From: Candidatus Nomurabacteria bacterium
GTDB lineage: Bacteria > Patescibacteriota > Minisyncoccia > Phycocordibacterales > UBA9973
Direction of reading: 5' to 3'
DNA length: 43,975 bases
Assembly (NCBI GenBank): GCA_943357245.1
Contig: CALRGH010000003.1
Span: 1-43,975, forward strand
The position numbers and the translations under genes were made by a program. Under the pieces are notes generated by a model. That model saw nothing but the letters and a program-made list of their open reading frames with translations, was not told the DNA's origin and made no database searches. Shown piece by piece: positions 6,947-17,125 of the stretch. Position 1 is the first letter of the stretch; each line of letters starts with the position of its first letter.

Positions 6947-9900
6947 ATGTCAAGCTTGGTACAAAGATTGACTATGCGCACGAAGCGCTTATTTGGTTTG
7001 TCTAAAAAAAAGCACCATCATATTAATACTGGTGCCTCTTTGTCGATGCACGAAGAAAAAAAGATTTCTCTTTTCCCTCGCATGTCTCATCATGGATTTG
7101 TACATATTCCTCGCCAACATCATCGTCATGTAAAAAATAAATATAAACTGCCACTAAGTATTATGGTGGGGGGAGTGCTACTTCTTGTCATTGTATTTGG
7201 CTATAAAATTCGCGCAGATGTAACAAAAGTAAATTTCTATGCAAGCACTTGTGCTGGTGGATGGGAACATCCTGAATATGCATCAGGCGTTGCTCAAGTA
7301 TTTGAAGGAGGTCAGACTTTTTCAAAAGAAAATTCAGCATTTCTTGCTAATAGTACAGGAGAGATTACCTGTGCTGATTTTAAAGGAGATATTCCTCTCG
7401 ATGCAACTCCTCAAAAAATAGTGGTGAAAATGTCATGGCTTTTGACGGATGACGCGCTTCCTGATAAAGAACCATTTAATACGATTCCTGAAGTAGAGGG
7501 TGGAGAAACACACGAAATTTCAGATACAGATACCGAGGCTACTCCGTCATCAGAAGTTCCACCGTCCGAGTCATCAAGCGACGAAGTTCTTCAAGATACA
7601 ACGGAACAAAAAGAATCACCACAAGAAACACTTCCTGGTCCTGATGCATCCGAGACTCCTGTGGAGGAACAAAATCCTACACCTCCTGATGGTGCTGTGC
7701 AAACATTTTTGTGGAATTCGTTCAAGCCACAGGTAGTATATGCAGAAGATACTCCCGTAGAATCAGTTGTCCAAGAGGAAGTTGTAAGTGATATTCCGTT
7801 AGAAGTTACAGAGGAAATAGTGCCAAGCGATACAGCTGAACAAGGCGATATTGTTCCTGTTCCGGGAGGAGAGGAATCAGTGTCCGAAGTTGCGGTTGCT
7901 GATGATTTTCTAGAAGTGTCGTACAGTCTCGATGAGCTTACTTGGAAAAAAATAGGTACGGTAGGTGGAGCTCATTGGGAAGATGCAACATTTCAAATCG
8001 ATGACCCCGCTATTATACAATCTGGAGATATATCAAACATTAAAATAAAAATTGCTACGTTAGCTACCATAGATACACCTCCTGTTGTGTATTTAGATAG
8101 TGCGTATATAGAAGTCGAATATGAAATAGCGCCTCCTGTTATTGCGCCGACAATCGCGCTTACGGATGCATCGAGTATGATTTTTGGCGTCACTGATTTT
8201 AGTGCACAAGATGCGCCGACATTTACTGTTCGTGACCCTGCACTTTCGGCAATTGAAATTGCTGGTCTCATAGAAAAAGGTGATGCAAAAGTGATTGAAG
8301 ACACAGAAGGCGTATTTGCTGAACTTTTAAATAAACCAGATGCGCCGATGTTTATACCCGCGATTCCTGATGTGTTAGAAGAAATGCTTCCAAAAGCACC
8401 ACTACCAGCGGATTCGTCCGGAGAAACTATTCCTCTTGAAGAAGACATCCTCATTCCTGATGAAATACCGATTGTACCAATCGCGCCCGATGATGCAGCA
8501 CCAGCACCAGAATCAAAATCGAGTGATATTATTTCTCTACTACATCAAACGATCACTAAAAAAATACCAACAATCGCGACAACCGAGATAGTTGTACCAG
8601 ATGCACCTCGCCCGCGGTACACGACTATCACTCATAAAAAAACACCATCGTTTTTTGTAACCAAAAAAGCATTTGCGGAAGATGTAATTGTGCCACCTAC
8701 GCAAGCCGTGGTATTGGATGCAGATGGAGAACTGACTGATATTGTTGCTACGGTGAGTACCAATATTACTGATGGTGTACCACAACAAGAAGTGTCTATT
8801 GAACGGCCGTCGCGATCATTTCGTCCTGGTACCTATATCCTCAGGGTTTCTATGACAACGCCAGACGCTATTATTGTGTCCGAACAGGATTTTACCTGGG
8901 GCGTGCTTGCTATCAATACAGATAAATCATTGTACAAACCAGGTGACACTGCGTATTTACAAATGGGCGTGCTCACTGATCAAGGGCATACTGTTTGTGA
9001 TGCTGATCTTACGCTTGCTATTACGACACCAAGCGGTGCGGTGACTCAGTTGGACACTAGAGATGGATCTATTGTGCGTGAAGAAATGTGTGGGCCGGAT
9101 AATGTGATCAATGTGCCAGATTATTATGGCTATTATCGTGTCGGTGGTGTTGGTACGTATACTATGACCCTCACCGCGACAACAGGAAATGGTACAAAAA
9201 CAATTCAAGATTCGTTTGTCGTTTCTGCTGCGTTTCCTTTTATCGTCAGTCGCACAGGACCGACGCGTATCTATCCGGTCGTAGCATACGCAATGTCTAT
9301 TAATGTTTCTTCGGATGACGCGTGGTCTGGAACTGTCACTGAACGTGTACCGGCAAGCTTTGAAATCATATCGTCGGATGTCGGTTTACCATATGACAAT
9401 ATTGAAAGAGAAGGTGATACTAAAATTATTTCATGGAATGTGTCACTTCTTGCTGGGCAAGAAGTGACACTCGGATATTATTTTAATGCGCCAGACATTA
9501 GTCCAGAATTTTATTTGCTCGGTAAAATAAAATTAACAGACACCAATAGCGCAATTTCGTTCGAAGAATTTCGCAACTGGCAGATCGCATCTGATGCAGC
9601 GTGCAGTTCTCAGTCAGGTGGTGGTAACTGGAGTGACACCAGTAAGTGGTCATGTGGCCACGAACCAACTACTGCTGATGCGGTGACTATTGTTAGTGGT
9701 TCTGATATGACGGTGAATGTTGGTACACAAGCGGTGACAAGTGTCACGATCAATAACGGCGCAACACTGTACGGCGGTTCGAACACACTCACGATTGGCA
9801 CGACGTCGGGAACAGCCTTCACCAACAATGGCACGTTTAATGCAGGAACAGGAACCGTTACCTTTAGTGGTGCAGCAGCGATTACTCTTTTATCTGGTAC

Positions 9901-12900
9901 GTTTACCGGTAGTAGTGCATTTTATAATTTGCAGATGACACCAGCTATCTCGACGACCTCACGTACATACACTGCAGGTACCGCGTTCAATGTTGGTAAT
10001 AATTTGACCGTCAACCCATCATCAGCATCTGTCAGATCGCTCACGCTCACACTCTCTGGTACCACGACAATCACTGGTACACTCACTGTGACAGGGACAA
10101 CTTCTGCCACTGGGACACTCGATACAGCTAGTGGTTCAAACTATGCGCTCTCATTTAATAATATTGTCATTGGCACAGGATCAACAACAACCATCCGCGG
10201 TTCTTTAGTTACTGTGACAGGAACAAGTGGCACACTTATTTCAAATAGTGGTACATGGACTGCTCCAATAACACCATCGACCGTGACCCTTTCCGGTAAT
10301 GGTGATGCGACAGTTTTAAGTGGTACGACAGCAACATTTTTTAATCTTACTTCTTCCGGTACCGGCACAAAAACGCTTGGTGTCGCTATGACGGTGAGTA
10401 ATGTCTTTACTATAAGTGGTGGTACTTTTGCAGCGAGTTCGTATGCGATTACACTTTCTGGTACAACTGGAACACCATTTGTAAATTCGGCGACATTTAG
10501 TGCAGGGACAGGAACTGTCACCTACACAGGAAATAATACAGGTGGCAATACGACTGTCTTGAGTGCAACGTATTATAATGTGACGGTTAATGCCGCAGAG
10601 ACTTTTGTACTTGGTGGTGCGATTGTTGCAAATGTTGCAGGAAAAGTATTAATTACAAATGGTACTCTCGATACTGTTTCGGGAAGCAGTTATGCTATTA
10701 CCGCAGGATTTTTAGAAGTCGCCAATCTTTCAACAGCAATATTTACACCAAATGCCTCAGTTATTACTTTAAACGGCACATCTGGTACACTTTTTACGAA
10801 AGGTGCGAACGGTGTCTATAACGTAGGAACAGCTGAATTTGTTGTGACAAGTGCATCAGGGACACCTATATTTAGTTCTCGTTCACTTTCATATCATAAA
10901 ATAACAATAAATGCTGATGCGACTATTATAAATTCTGGCGCAGCAATTACTATGTCGAGCACTGATGCTAGTAATAAATTTTATGTACAAAAAGGCGTGT
11001 TTAATGCTGCAGAATATGGAGTTACTGGTACAGCAAATGGAACATTTCAAGTAGATGCCGGTGCTGGTTTTTGTGTGATTGGGACAATTGCTTCAACAAA
11101 TGCGACATGTAATAGTGCAGCAGGAAATACGAACATCGCTGCTGTTTTTCCAGCAAACTATACAAATGCAAATATTACTTTAGCGGCGACTTCGACTATT
11201 TATTATAACAATAATCGAAACACGGTATTATCTCCAACGCCAACATATGGAAATGTGACTGTCGCACCCGTAATGACGGCTTCACGAACCGCTACATTTT
11301 CAGCAGGAGCAGTTACAATAAATGGAAATCTCACGGTAAACCCTTCTGGAGGTGGAGTCGCTTATTCAAATACGGTAACCTATGGTTCTGCTGGGCTTAC
11401 TGTTGTGGGTGCGGTCACTTTGAGTGGCACTAGTTCAGGATATTCAATTCTCGATACAGGAAGTGCTTTGAATTACCCTCTCACGGCGGGTTCCGTCAGT
11501 ATTGCTGCTAGTTCAAGTCTTCTGATTAGAAATTCTACATTTACAATCACGGGAACCTCCGGCACACTGCTTGCAAATGCGGGTACATTTACTGCAGGTG
11601 GAACATCGACAACAGTCTTTTCTGGGAATGGTTCTGCTACTATAAATTCTGGAGCACTCGATTTTAATACACTCACATTCTCCGGAACTGGTACGAAAAC
11701 GCTCGGTGCTGCGATTTCAGTTTCAAGTAGTAAGACAATGACTGTGTCTGCAGGGACATTTGATCCAAGTACGTATCTGGTGACAGGTTCCGGTACGAAT
11801 ACGCTCACCGTTTCAAATGCGACAATCGCTGTTGGGGCGTCGACATTCGCAGGAAGTTATTCTGCAGGATTCGGCACGGTGAATTTGAATGCTGGTTCAA
11901 CAGTTGATTATAATTTGGGTGGCACGCAGACAGTGGATAGTTCGAAAACATACGTGAACTTAACCATTTCAACAAGTGGTACAAAAAGTTTGAATGCAAC
12001 GACAACAGTCACCGGCACACTCACCGTAAATGGCGGAACACTTGATACGGTCAATGGATCAGGATATACCGTTACTACGGTCGGGCTTACGATTGGTGCA
12101 TCAGGTACGTTCCGTGCGCGCACTTCCGCAGTTACCGTAACAGGTAGTTGGACAAATGCAGGAACATTTACCGCGGACACTTCGACAGTGACATTCAACG
12201 GTGGCACAACCGCAACAATTTCTGGTACGACATCTTTTTACAATCTTACGATCACGCACTCTGCCGCGAAAGAAGTTAATTTTGCATCTTCCGGTGCGCC
12301 TGTGTATACAATTACGAATACATTTACGGCAACTGGGCATGCTGCTGCGCTTATCAAACTCTATTCCGATGCGACGCCAACTGCATGGCATTTTCATCCG
12401 ACAGGAACGGCCTCCGCTGATTATGTGGATGTGAAAGACAGTACGTGTGATTCTGGTTCAGTGACCGTTGATCCGCTAACGAATTTTACTAACAGTGGCA
12501 ACAACGGATCCTGTTGGGGAACTGTTGTGCCCACCATTACGTTTTCAAACTCTGATGACACGATTGGTTTTGGCCCTCTGACGTCAGGTGCGGTACGATA
12601 TGCGACAGGAGACACCTCTGGTTCTAGTTCTGATTCTGTTGCGCATAGCTTTGTCGTCACGACAAATGCAACAAACGGATACACGCTCACGTATAAAGGA
12701 CCGACACTAACATCCGGTGCAAATACGATTGCTGTCGGAACAGCGCTTGCCACAGGAGGGACTCCTGGAACTGCACAATTTGGAATTTCTGGAGCACTTA
12801 CAGGAAGTGATACTGGCGCAATGGCGACAAATTATAATCATGCGACACCAAAATGGACATATGTTGATAATACAACAACGACTCTTGCAAGTTCAACAGG

Positions 12901-13012
12901 AGCAGTGACGTCCGATACCATAAATATGCATTACCAATCAAATATTTCATCAGTGACACCGGCTGGTTCTTATCAGACAATGATTACGTATATACTTACC
13001 GGAAATTTTTAA
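6947..13012 (+). CDS. Giant membrane-anchored cell-surface repeat protein (2021 aa)
   Basis: His/Lys-rich N-tail, TM (LPLSIMVGGVLLLVIVFGY), acidic Pro/Ser/Glu-rich linker, MG2/Ig-like segments, then ~1000 aa of degenerate Gly/Thr/Ser repeats (..GTSGT.F.N.GTFTAGTGTVTFSG..FYNLT..); TAGAAT 6 nt before ATG. Confidence 0.85.
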   Translation: MSSLVQRLTMRTKRLFGLSKKKHHHINTGASLSMHEEKKISLFPRMSHHGFVHIPRQHHRHVKNKYKLPLSIMVGGVLLLVIVFGYKIRADVTKVNFYASTCAGGWEHPEYASGVAQVFEGGQTFSKENSAFLANSTGEITCADFKGDIPLDATPQKIVVKMSWLLTDDALPDKEPFNTIPEVEGGETHEISDTDTEATPSSEVPPSESSSDEVLQDTTEQKESPQETLPGPDASETPVEEQNPTPPDGAVQTFLWNSFKPQVVYAEDTPVESVVQEEVVSDIPLEVTEEIVPSDTAEQGDIVPVPGGEESVSEVAVADDFLEVSYSLDELTWKKIGTVGGAHWEDATFQIDDPAIIQSGDISNIKIKIATLATIDTPPVVYLDSAYIEVEYEIAPPVIAPTIALTDASSMIFGVTDFSAQDAPTFTVRDPALSAIEIAGLIEKGDAKVIEDTEGVFAELLNKPDAPMFIPAIPDVLEEMLPKAPLPADSSGETIPLEEDILIPDEIPIVPIAPDDAAPAPESKSSDIISLLHQTITKKIPTIATTEIVVPDAPRPRYTTITHKKTPSFFVTKKAFAEDVIVPPTQAVVLDADGELTDIVATVSTNITDGVPQQEVSIERPSRSFRPGTYILRVSMTTPDAIIVSEQDFTWGVLAINTDKSLYKPGDTAYLQMGVLTDQGHTVCDADLTLAITTPSGAVTQLDTRDGSIVREEMCGPDNVINVPDYYGYYRVGGVGTYTMTLTATTGNGTKTIQDSFVVSAAFPFIVSRTGPTRIYPVVAYAMSINVSSDDAWSGTVTERVPASFEIISSDVGLPYDNIEREGDTKIISWNVSLLAGQEVTLGYYFNAPDISPEFYLLGKIKLTDTNSAISFEEFRNWQIASDAACSSQSGGGNWSDTSKWSCGHEPTTADAVTIVSGSDMTVNVGTQAVTSVTINNGATLYGGSNTLTIGTTSGTAFTNNGTFNAGTGTVTFSGAAAITLLSGTFTGSSAFYNLQMTPAISTTSRTYTAGTAFNVGNNLTVNPSSASVRSLTLTLSGTTTITGTLTVTGTTSATGTLDTASGSNYALSFNNIVIGTGSTTTIRGSLVTVTGTSGTLISNSGTWTAPITPSTVTLSGNGDATVLSGTTATFFNLTSSGTGTKTLGVAMTVSNVFTISGGTFAASSYAITLSGTTGTPFVNSATFSAGTGTVTYTGNNTGGNTTVLSATYYNVTVNAAETFVLGGAIVANVAGKVLITNGTLDTVSGSSYAITAGFLEVANLSTAIFTPNASVITLNGTSGTLFTKGANGVYNVGTAEFVVTSASGTPIFSSRSLSYHKITINADATIINSGAAITMSSTDASNKFYVQKGVFNAAEYGVTGTANGTFQVDAGAGFCVIGTIASTNATCNSAAGNTNIAAVFPANYTNANITLAATSTIYYNNNRNTVLSPTPTYGNVTVAPVMTASRTATFSAGAVTINGNLTVNPSGGGVAYSNTVTYGSAGLTVVGAVTLSGTSSGYSILDTGSALNYPLTAGSVSIAASSSLLIRNSTFTITGTSGTLLANAGTFTAGGTSTTVFSGNGSATINSGALDFNTLTFSGTGTKTLGAAISVSSSKTMTVSAGTFDPSTYLVTGSGTNTLTVSNATIAVGASTFAGSYSAGFGTVNLNAGSTVDYNLGGTQTVDSSKTYVNLTISTSGTKSLNATTTVTGTLTVNGGTLDTVNGSGYTVTTVGLTIGASGTFRARTSAVTVTGSWTNAGTFTADTSTVTFNGGTTATISGTTSFYNLTITHSAAKEVNFASSGAPVYTITNTFTATGHAAALIKLYSDATPTAWHFHPTGTASADYVDVKDSTCDSGSVTVDPLTNFTNSGNNGSCWGTVVPTITFSNSDDTIGFGPLTSGAVRYATGDTSGSSSDSVAHSFVVTTNATNGYTLTYKGPTLTSGANTIAVGTALATGGTPGTAQFGISGALTGSDTGAMATNYNHATPKWTYVDNTTTTLASSTGAVTSDTINMHYQSNISSVTPAGSYQTMITYILTGNF
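9440..9470. repeat. Intragenic perfect hairpin (14-bp arms, loop TGG) in the giant surface gene
   Basis: gtgtcacttcttgc-tgg-gcaagaagtgacac. Confidence 0.9.
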
Positions 13013-13085
13013 TTTCTGTGTATAACTTTTCAATGTTTTTAAATAAAATACTATATAATTAAACCAATACCAGATAGCATATTTT

Positions 13086-14180
13086 ATGAAATTTATTTTA
13101 GTAACAAAAAACAAAATTATCTCATCGATTCTTATTATCGGGGTCATCTTTCTTACCTCAGGTATTTTTCCGAATATTGTTTTTGCCGCAGCGCTCACGA
13201 GCGTTAAAGATACGATGAGTACGCAAGCAAAAAATACTGCTGCTGACCATACCCTTACGTGGACACTGGCTTCTGGAAGTACAACAGCATTAAATGCAAC
13301 TATTACGGTTGATTTTGTGCAAGCAGATATTGTCGCTTCGGGTACATGGCAGACTACTGATTTTGCATTTACAGATAACGTGCGAAGTGCAGCAGCTCCT
13401 GCTTCTGTTGGCACAGGTGCCGCATCTTGTTCCGGATCTTCGGCAGACAATTATATTGTGAACATTACCGCAGCAACCAGCACCTTTGTCATTACAACAT
13501 GTACAGGGTGGACAACGTCTGCTGCAACGACAGCAACCACTTTTGTTATTAAAGGAGCAACAGGGGGCACAGGTGCGCTTACTAACGCAAACGCTGATAC
13601 GAACTCCTCACTTGTTTCTATTACAAACGGCGTGAACGATACAGATAGCGGTAGTGCAGCTATTGTTATTGAAACTAATGCAGTTGTGACCGTGTCAGCA
13701 ACCGTGAATCCAACACTTACACTCGCTATTGATTCTGCTTCAGTATCGCTCGGTACGCTCTCTACTAGTGCCGCGGGTACGGGAACGAACCAAATCGATA
13801 TTGCCACCAATGCTGGTGGTGGATTTCTCTTAACATATAATGGTGCGACACTCACTTCAGGTGCCAATACCATTGCGGTGTATTCTAGTGCAGCATCAAG
13901 TCCGGGTACTGCTGGTTTTGGGGTAAATCTAAAAGATAATGCAACACCAAACATTGGGTCTGATGCGACAACTAACTCCGGTGCAACCTGTACACCAGCA
14001 GCGAACTATAACACCGCGGACGCTTATAAATTTGTAGCAAGTACGACGACAAATTTGACGAGCATGAGTGCTGCTGCTGATTGCCGATTTATCGTGTCCT
14101 ATGTTGCGAACATTGCGTCAACCACACCAGCAGGTTCATATTCGACCGCAATTACCTATATCGCTTCAGGCACGTTTTAA
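13086..14180 (+). CDS. Secreted surface protein sharing its C-terminal module with the 2021-aa protein
   Basis: Signal peptide; C-terminus ..LTYNGATLTSGANTIAV...TTPAGSYSTAITYIASGTF parallels ..LTYKGPTLTSGANTIAV...VTPAGSYQTMITYILTGNF of the upstream protein. Confidence 0.8.
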   Translation: MKFILVTKNKIISSILIIGVIFLTSGIFPNIVFAAALTSVKDTMSTQAKNTAADHTLTWTLASGSTTALNATITVDFVQADIVASGTWQTTDFAFTDNVRSAAAPASVGTGAASCSGSSADNYIVNITAATSTFVITTCTGWTTSAATTATTFVIKGATGGTGALTNANADTNSSLVSITNGVNDTDSGSAAIVIETNAVVTVSATVNPTLTLAIDSASVSLGTLSTSAAGTGTNQIDIATNAGGGFLLTYNGATLTSGANTIAVYSSAASSPGTAGFGVNLKDNATPNIGSDATTNSGATCTPAANYNTADAYKFVASTTTNLTSMSAAADCRFIVSYVANIASTTPAGSYSTAITYIASGTF

Positions 14181-14183
14181 CTT

Positions 14184-15212
14184 ATGAAAAAAGTTTTCAG
14201 TACAGCAACACTTTTTCTTATAGTGGCATTCGTTGCTGTCTTGTTACCAATACATCGTACTCATGCGCTCACCATTACGCCTATTCGACTTGAGATTAAT
14301 GGTAATCCCGGTCAGGTGCTCTCACAGCAGATGACGCTTATTAACGAGCAGAATGTGCCCGCGACTTATTATGTGTCGTATGCAAATTTTGAAACACGTG
14401 GAGAGACAGGAAGTCCGTCATTTGTTGATGCTACAGACGATCTCGGTACATGGATGAGTGCTCCTTCCTCTGTTACCGTTCCTGCAAAGACATCAATTAT
14501 CGTGCCGATACAGATTACGATTCCGCGCGATGCAAATCCAGGTGGTCATTTCGCTTCTATTTTTTGGGGGACTGTTGCACCAGATGCTGCATCAGGTCAA
14601 GTGGCTATCGGTACAAAGATGGGTCTACTTGTACTGCTTCGGGTAAACGGTGAAATTAATGAAGAGGGAGGTATTTTGGAATTCTCAACAAAAGACGCAC
14701 GCACATTTTTTACCGCGCTTCCAATTTCGTTTCAATATCGGTTTCAGAACGCTGGTGATGATCGTATCAAACCGACAGGTGATGTGATAATCAAGAATAC
14801 GTTCGGCATGGTGGCAAAAAAAATTTCAGGTAATCCAGTAGAAGGAAATATCTTACCGAGAAGTATTCGAAAATTCGAAACTGTGTGGGAAGGGAAAGAC
14901 GGGGCAACACCAAAAGAAGATATACGCCAGGGAAATTTTTTTACCAAAGCGCAATATGAGTGGCGTAATTTTGCATTTGGACGGTATCGCGCAACAATGG
15001 CACTTTCTTATGGAACAAAAAATGAAGTAGCAACTAGTACATTCGCGTTTTGGGTTTTTCCGTGGCATCTTTCTCTTGTGTCGCTCATCACGGCACTCGT
15101 GCTCTTTTTTATAAGTCGCATGATGATCCGACGATACAATCGATGGGTTATCAAACAAGCGCGAACCATGATGAAGCGTGAATCAGAAAACGCTCATGAA
15201 AAAGAAAAATAA
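14184..15212 (+). CDS. DUF916-like membrane protein (WxL-associated family resemblance)
   Basis: Signal peptide; ITPIRLEINGNPGQVLSQQMTLINEQNVPATYYVSYANFE, IPRDANPGGHFASIFWG, KMGLLVLLRVNGEI; C-terminal TM and basic cytoplasmic tail. Confidence 0.6.
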   Translation: MKKVFSTATLFLIVAFVAVLLPIHRTHALTITPIRLEINGNPGQVLSQQMTLINEQNVPATYYVSYANFETRGETGSPSFVDATDDLGTWMSAPSSVTVPAKTSIIVPIQITIPRDANPGGHFASIFWGTVAPDAASGQVAIGTKMGLLVLLRVNGEINEEGGILEFSTKDARTFFTALPISFQYRFQNAGDDRIKPTGDVIIKNTFGMVAKKISGNPVEGNILPRSIRKFETVWEGKDGATPKEDIRQGNFFTKAQYEWRNFAFGRYRATMALSYGTKNEVATSTFAFWVFPWHLSLVSLITALVLFFISRMMIRRYNRWVIKQARTMMKRESENAHEKEK

Positions 15213-16107
15213 CAATACGCGTACGTTGTTTTTACAGATGTGCTTGTTGTGCGCTTGCGCACTCCTTGTGTATCCTCTTACTTCATTTGGGGACGTGTCT
15301 GTTACTGTTTCTGCTACCGTGCCGGGAGTCGTTGGTGGAGGAGGTGGAGGAGGTGGGGGTGGGGGTGGCGATACATCTCCTACCTCGGTTATTTTTTCTG
15401 GGCGAGCATATCCGCTTTCGCGGGTTATTGTTTTGAAAGATGGACAAGAAATTATTAATACGATAGCTGGCCCTGATGCAAAATTTTCTGTTTCTGTTTC
15501 AGGACTTTCAAGTGGCACGTACACATTTTCTATTTTGAGTGAAGATGGACAAGGGCGTCGTTCAACACTGTTCACTATTCCCATCTTAATTACTGCAAGT
15601 GTAACGACGACTGTCTCTGGTATTTTCTTGGCACCGACCATCGCAATCAATAAACAACAAGTAAAACGCGGTGAGACGCTTACTATTTTTGGTAAAACAA
15701 CTCCAAATGCTTCGGTGTCTATTGAAGTGCATTCAAGTCATGAAATTTTTGCCTCAGTACCCTCAGATGCAAGTGGTGCCTATTTGTACAATTTAAATAC
15801 GATGCCACTAGAATATGGTAGTCATAGTACAAAATCAAAAGCGACACTGCCAACAACCCTAACAAACGAAACAAGTTCATACAGTAATGCGCTCGCCTTC
15901 TCCGTAGGAAATACGACGATTGAAAAAAACGTGCTTTGTCCAGGAAAAGGAGATATCAATAATGATTGTCGAGTCAACCTTCTTGATTTTTCTATTATGG
16001 CGTTCTGGTATCGTCGTCCAGCACCACCACAAAACGTGGATTTAAATACTGACCGTTCAGTGAGCATTGTTGATTTTAGTATTCTTGCGTTTTACTGGAC
16101 GGGGTAG
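15196..16107 (+). CDS. Secreted protein: Gly12 tract, Ig-like domains, C-terminal dockerin-like duplication
   Basis: Signal peptide, VGGGGGGGGGGGGD, Ig-like strands, then KGDINNDCRVNLLDFSIMAFWYRR...VDLNTDRSVSIVDFSILAFYWTG (two dockerin-like repeats); start set to ATG 15196. Confidence 0.75.
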   Translation: MKKKNNNTRTLFLQMCLLCACALLVYPLTSFGDVSVTVSATVPGVVGGGGGGGGGGGGDTSPTSVIFSGRAYPLSRVIVLKDGQEIINTIAGPDAKFSVSVSGLSSGTYTFSILSEDGQGRRSTLFTIPILITASVTTTVSGIFLAPTIAINKQQVKRGETLTIFGKTTPNASVSIEVHSSHEIFASVPSDASGAYLYNLNTMPLEYGSHSTKSKATLPTTLTNETSSYSNALAFSVGNTTIEKNVLCPGKGDINNDCRVNLLDFSIMAFWYRRPAPPQNVDLNTDRSVSIVDFSILAFYWTG

Positions 16108-16173
16108 TGAAAGTTGGCAAGGCTCCGACATGAGTCGGAGCGCGCTTCGCGCATTGCCAACTTCTACTACCCC
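16101..16173 (+). terminator. Three-way-junction inverted repeat immediately 3' of the dockerin gene
   Basis: ggggtagt/actacccc and aagttggcaa/ttgccaactt outer stems enclosing hairpins gctccgac-atga-gtcggagc and gcgc-ttc-gcgc. Confidence 0.7.
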
Positions 16174-16205
16174 GGGACCCGGGTAGTTTGGTTAGATACC
16201 AATTT

Positions 16206-16226
16206 ATGAAAAAAGATACACTATGA
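16206..16226 (+). CDS. Putative 6-codon leader ORF (MKKDTL) overlapping the cohesin gene start
   Basis: ATG 7 nt after TAGATA; stop TGA overlaps ATG at 16223 (ATGA). Confidence 0.3.
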   Translation: MKKDTL

Positions 16227-17125
16227 AAAAATTAATTACAATCACCTGTTGCATTATAGTAAGTACATTCCTTTTCTTTGGAGTGACGTTATCAGTACAT
16301 GCTTCAGAAATTCTTTTTCAAACACCCACACAAACGCTTGGTGTCGGTGATGAATTTGCGGTAACTGTTGTGCTTACGCGTCCAGATGCACAAGTAAATG
16401 CTATTACGGGCGATATTACCTTTGATGATACGACGCTCTCTGTTGTTCGAGTGCTTTCTGCAAATTCCATTGTTACGGGATGGGTAGAGGCACCGCATGT
16501 GTCAGGCAATGCAGTTGTTTTTTCTGGGATTATGCCGGGTGGGTATACATCAGTGATTGACGCGACAACAGGGAAAGATTTACCAGGTACTATTGTCACG
16601 ATTATATTTCGTGTAGAGCAAGCAGGTGTCGGGACACTCCAATTTACTGATGTGCACCTCTACGGTAATGATGGACTAGGTACTGAAATTCCAGCACAAT
16701 CGACAGCACTCAGGATTGCATTTAGTACTGAAGGATCCGGACGCACTGTTGCAAGTAATGACACGATTACACCCGAAACGTTTACTCCAACCATTATGCG
16801 TGATCCAAATCTTTACGCGAACAAGTTTGTTGTTGTCTTCGCTACTACCGACAAACAAACGGGGATTGATTTTTATGAAGTGAAAGAAGGTGATCTCGAA
16901 TGGACACGTGCAGTGAGTCCGTATTTGCTTGTTGATCAAAAAATAAAAGGAATAGTAAAAGTAAAAGCAGTTGATCTTGCAGGAAATTATTACATCAGCA
17001 CAGCAGAAACGCCATCTACATCTTCAAAATCAGTATTTCTTATTCCACTGTTCGCGTTGTTTGTTGTTTGTGTACTGGTATATCGCGCTGTTGTGCGATA
17101 TCATAAAGAGAACAGCACATCATGA
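16223..17125 (+). CDS. Cohesin-domain membrane-anchored protein
   Basis: Signal peptide; QTLGVGDEFAVTVVL...NAITGDITFDDTTLSVVRVL...VVFSGIMPGGYT...GTIVTIIFRVEQAGVGTLQFTDVHLYGNDGLGTEI; C-terminal TM. Confidence 0.75.
   Translation: MKKLITITCCIIVSTFLFFGVTLSVHASEILFQTPTQTLGVGDEFAVTVVLTRPDAQVNAITGDITFDDTTLSVVRVLSANSIVTGWVEAPHVSGNAVVFSGIMPGGYTSVIDATTGKDLPGTIVTIIFRVEQAGVGTLQFTDVHLYGNDGLGTEIPAQSTALRIAFSTEGSGRTVASNDTITPETFTPTIMRDPNLYANKFVVVFATTDKQTGIDFYEVKEGDLEWTRAVSPYLLVDQKIKGIVKVKAVDLAGNYYISTAETPSTSSKSVFLIPLFALFVVCVLVYRAVVRYHKENSTS

Noticed and set aside
7725-8680. VYAED and AFAED motifs in the giant protein looking like signal-peptidase sites
   Set aside because: No hydrophobic segment precedes them; probably ordinary sequence in a disordered stalk
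9600-12500. Many long antisense ORFs (e.g. 10141-10521, 11473-11808, 11908-12207, 12421-12753) opposite the giant surface gene
   Set aside because: They are valine/proline-rich mirror translations of Thr/Gly/Ser-rich repeat codons; no start context or domain signal
15340-15370. GGTGGAGG-rich tract as a G-quadruplex or repeat element
   Set aside because: Simply encodes the Gly12 linker of the exported dockerin protein; no further evidence
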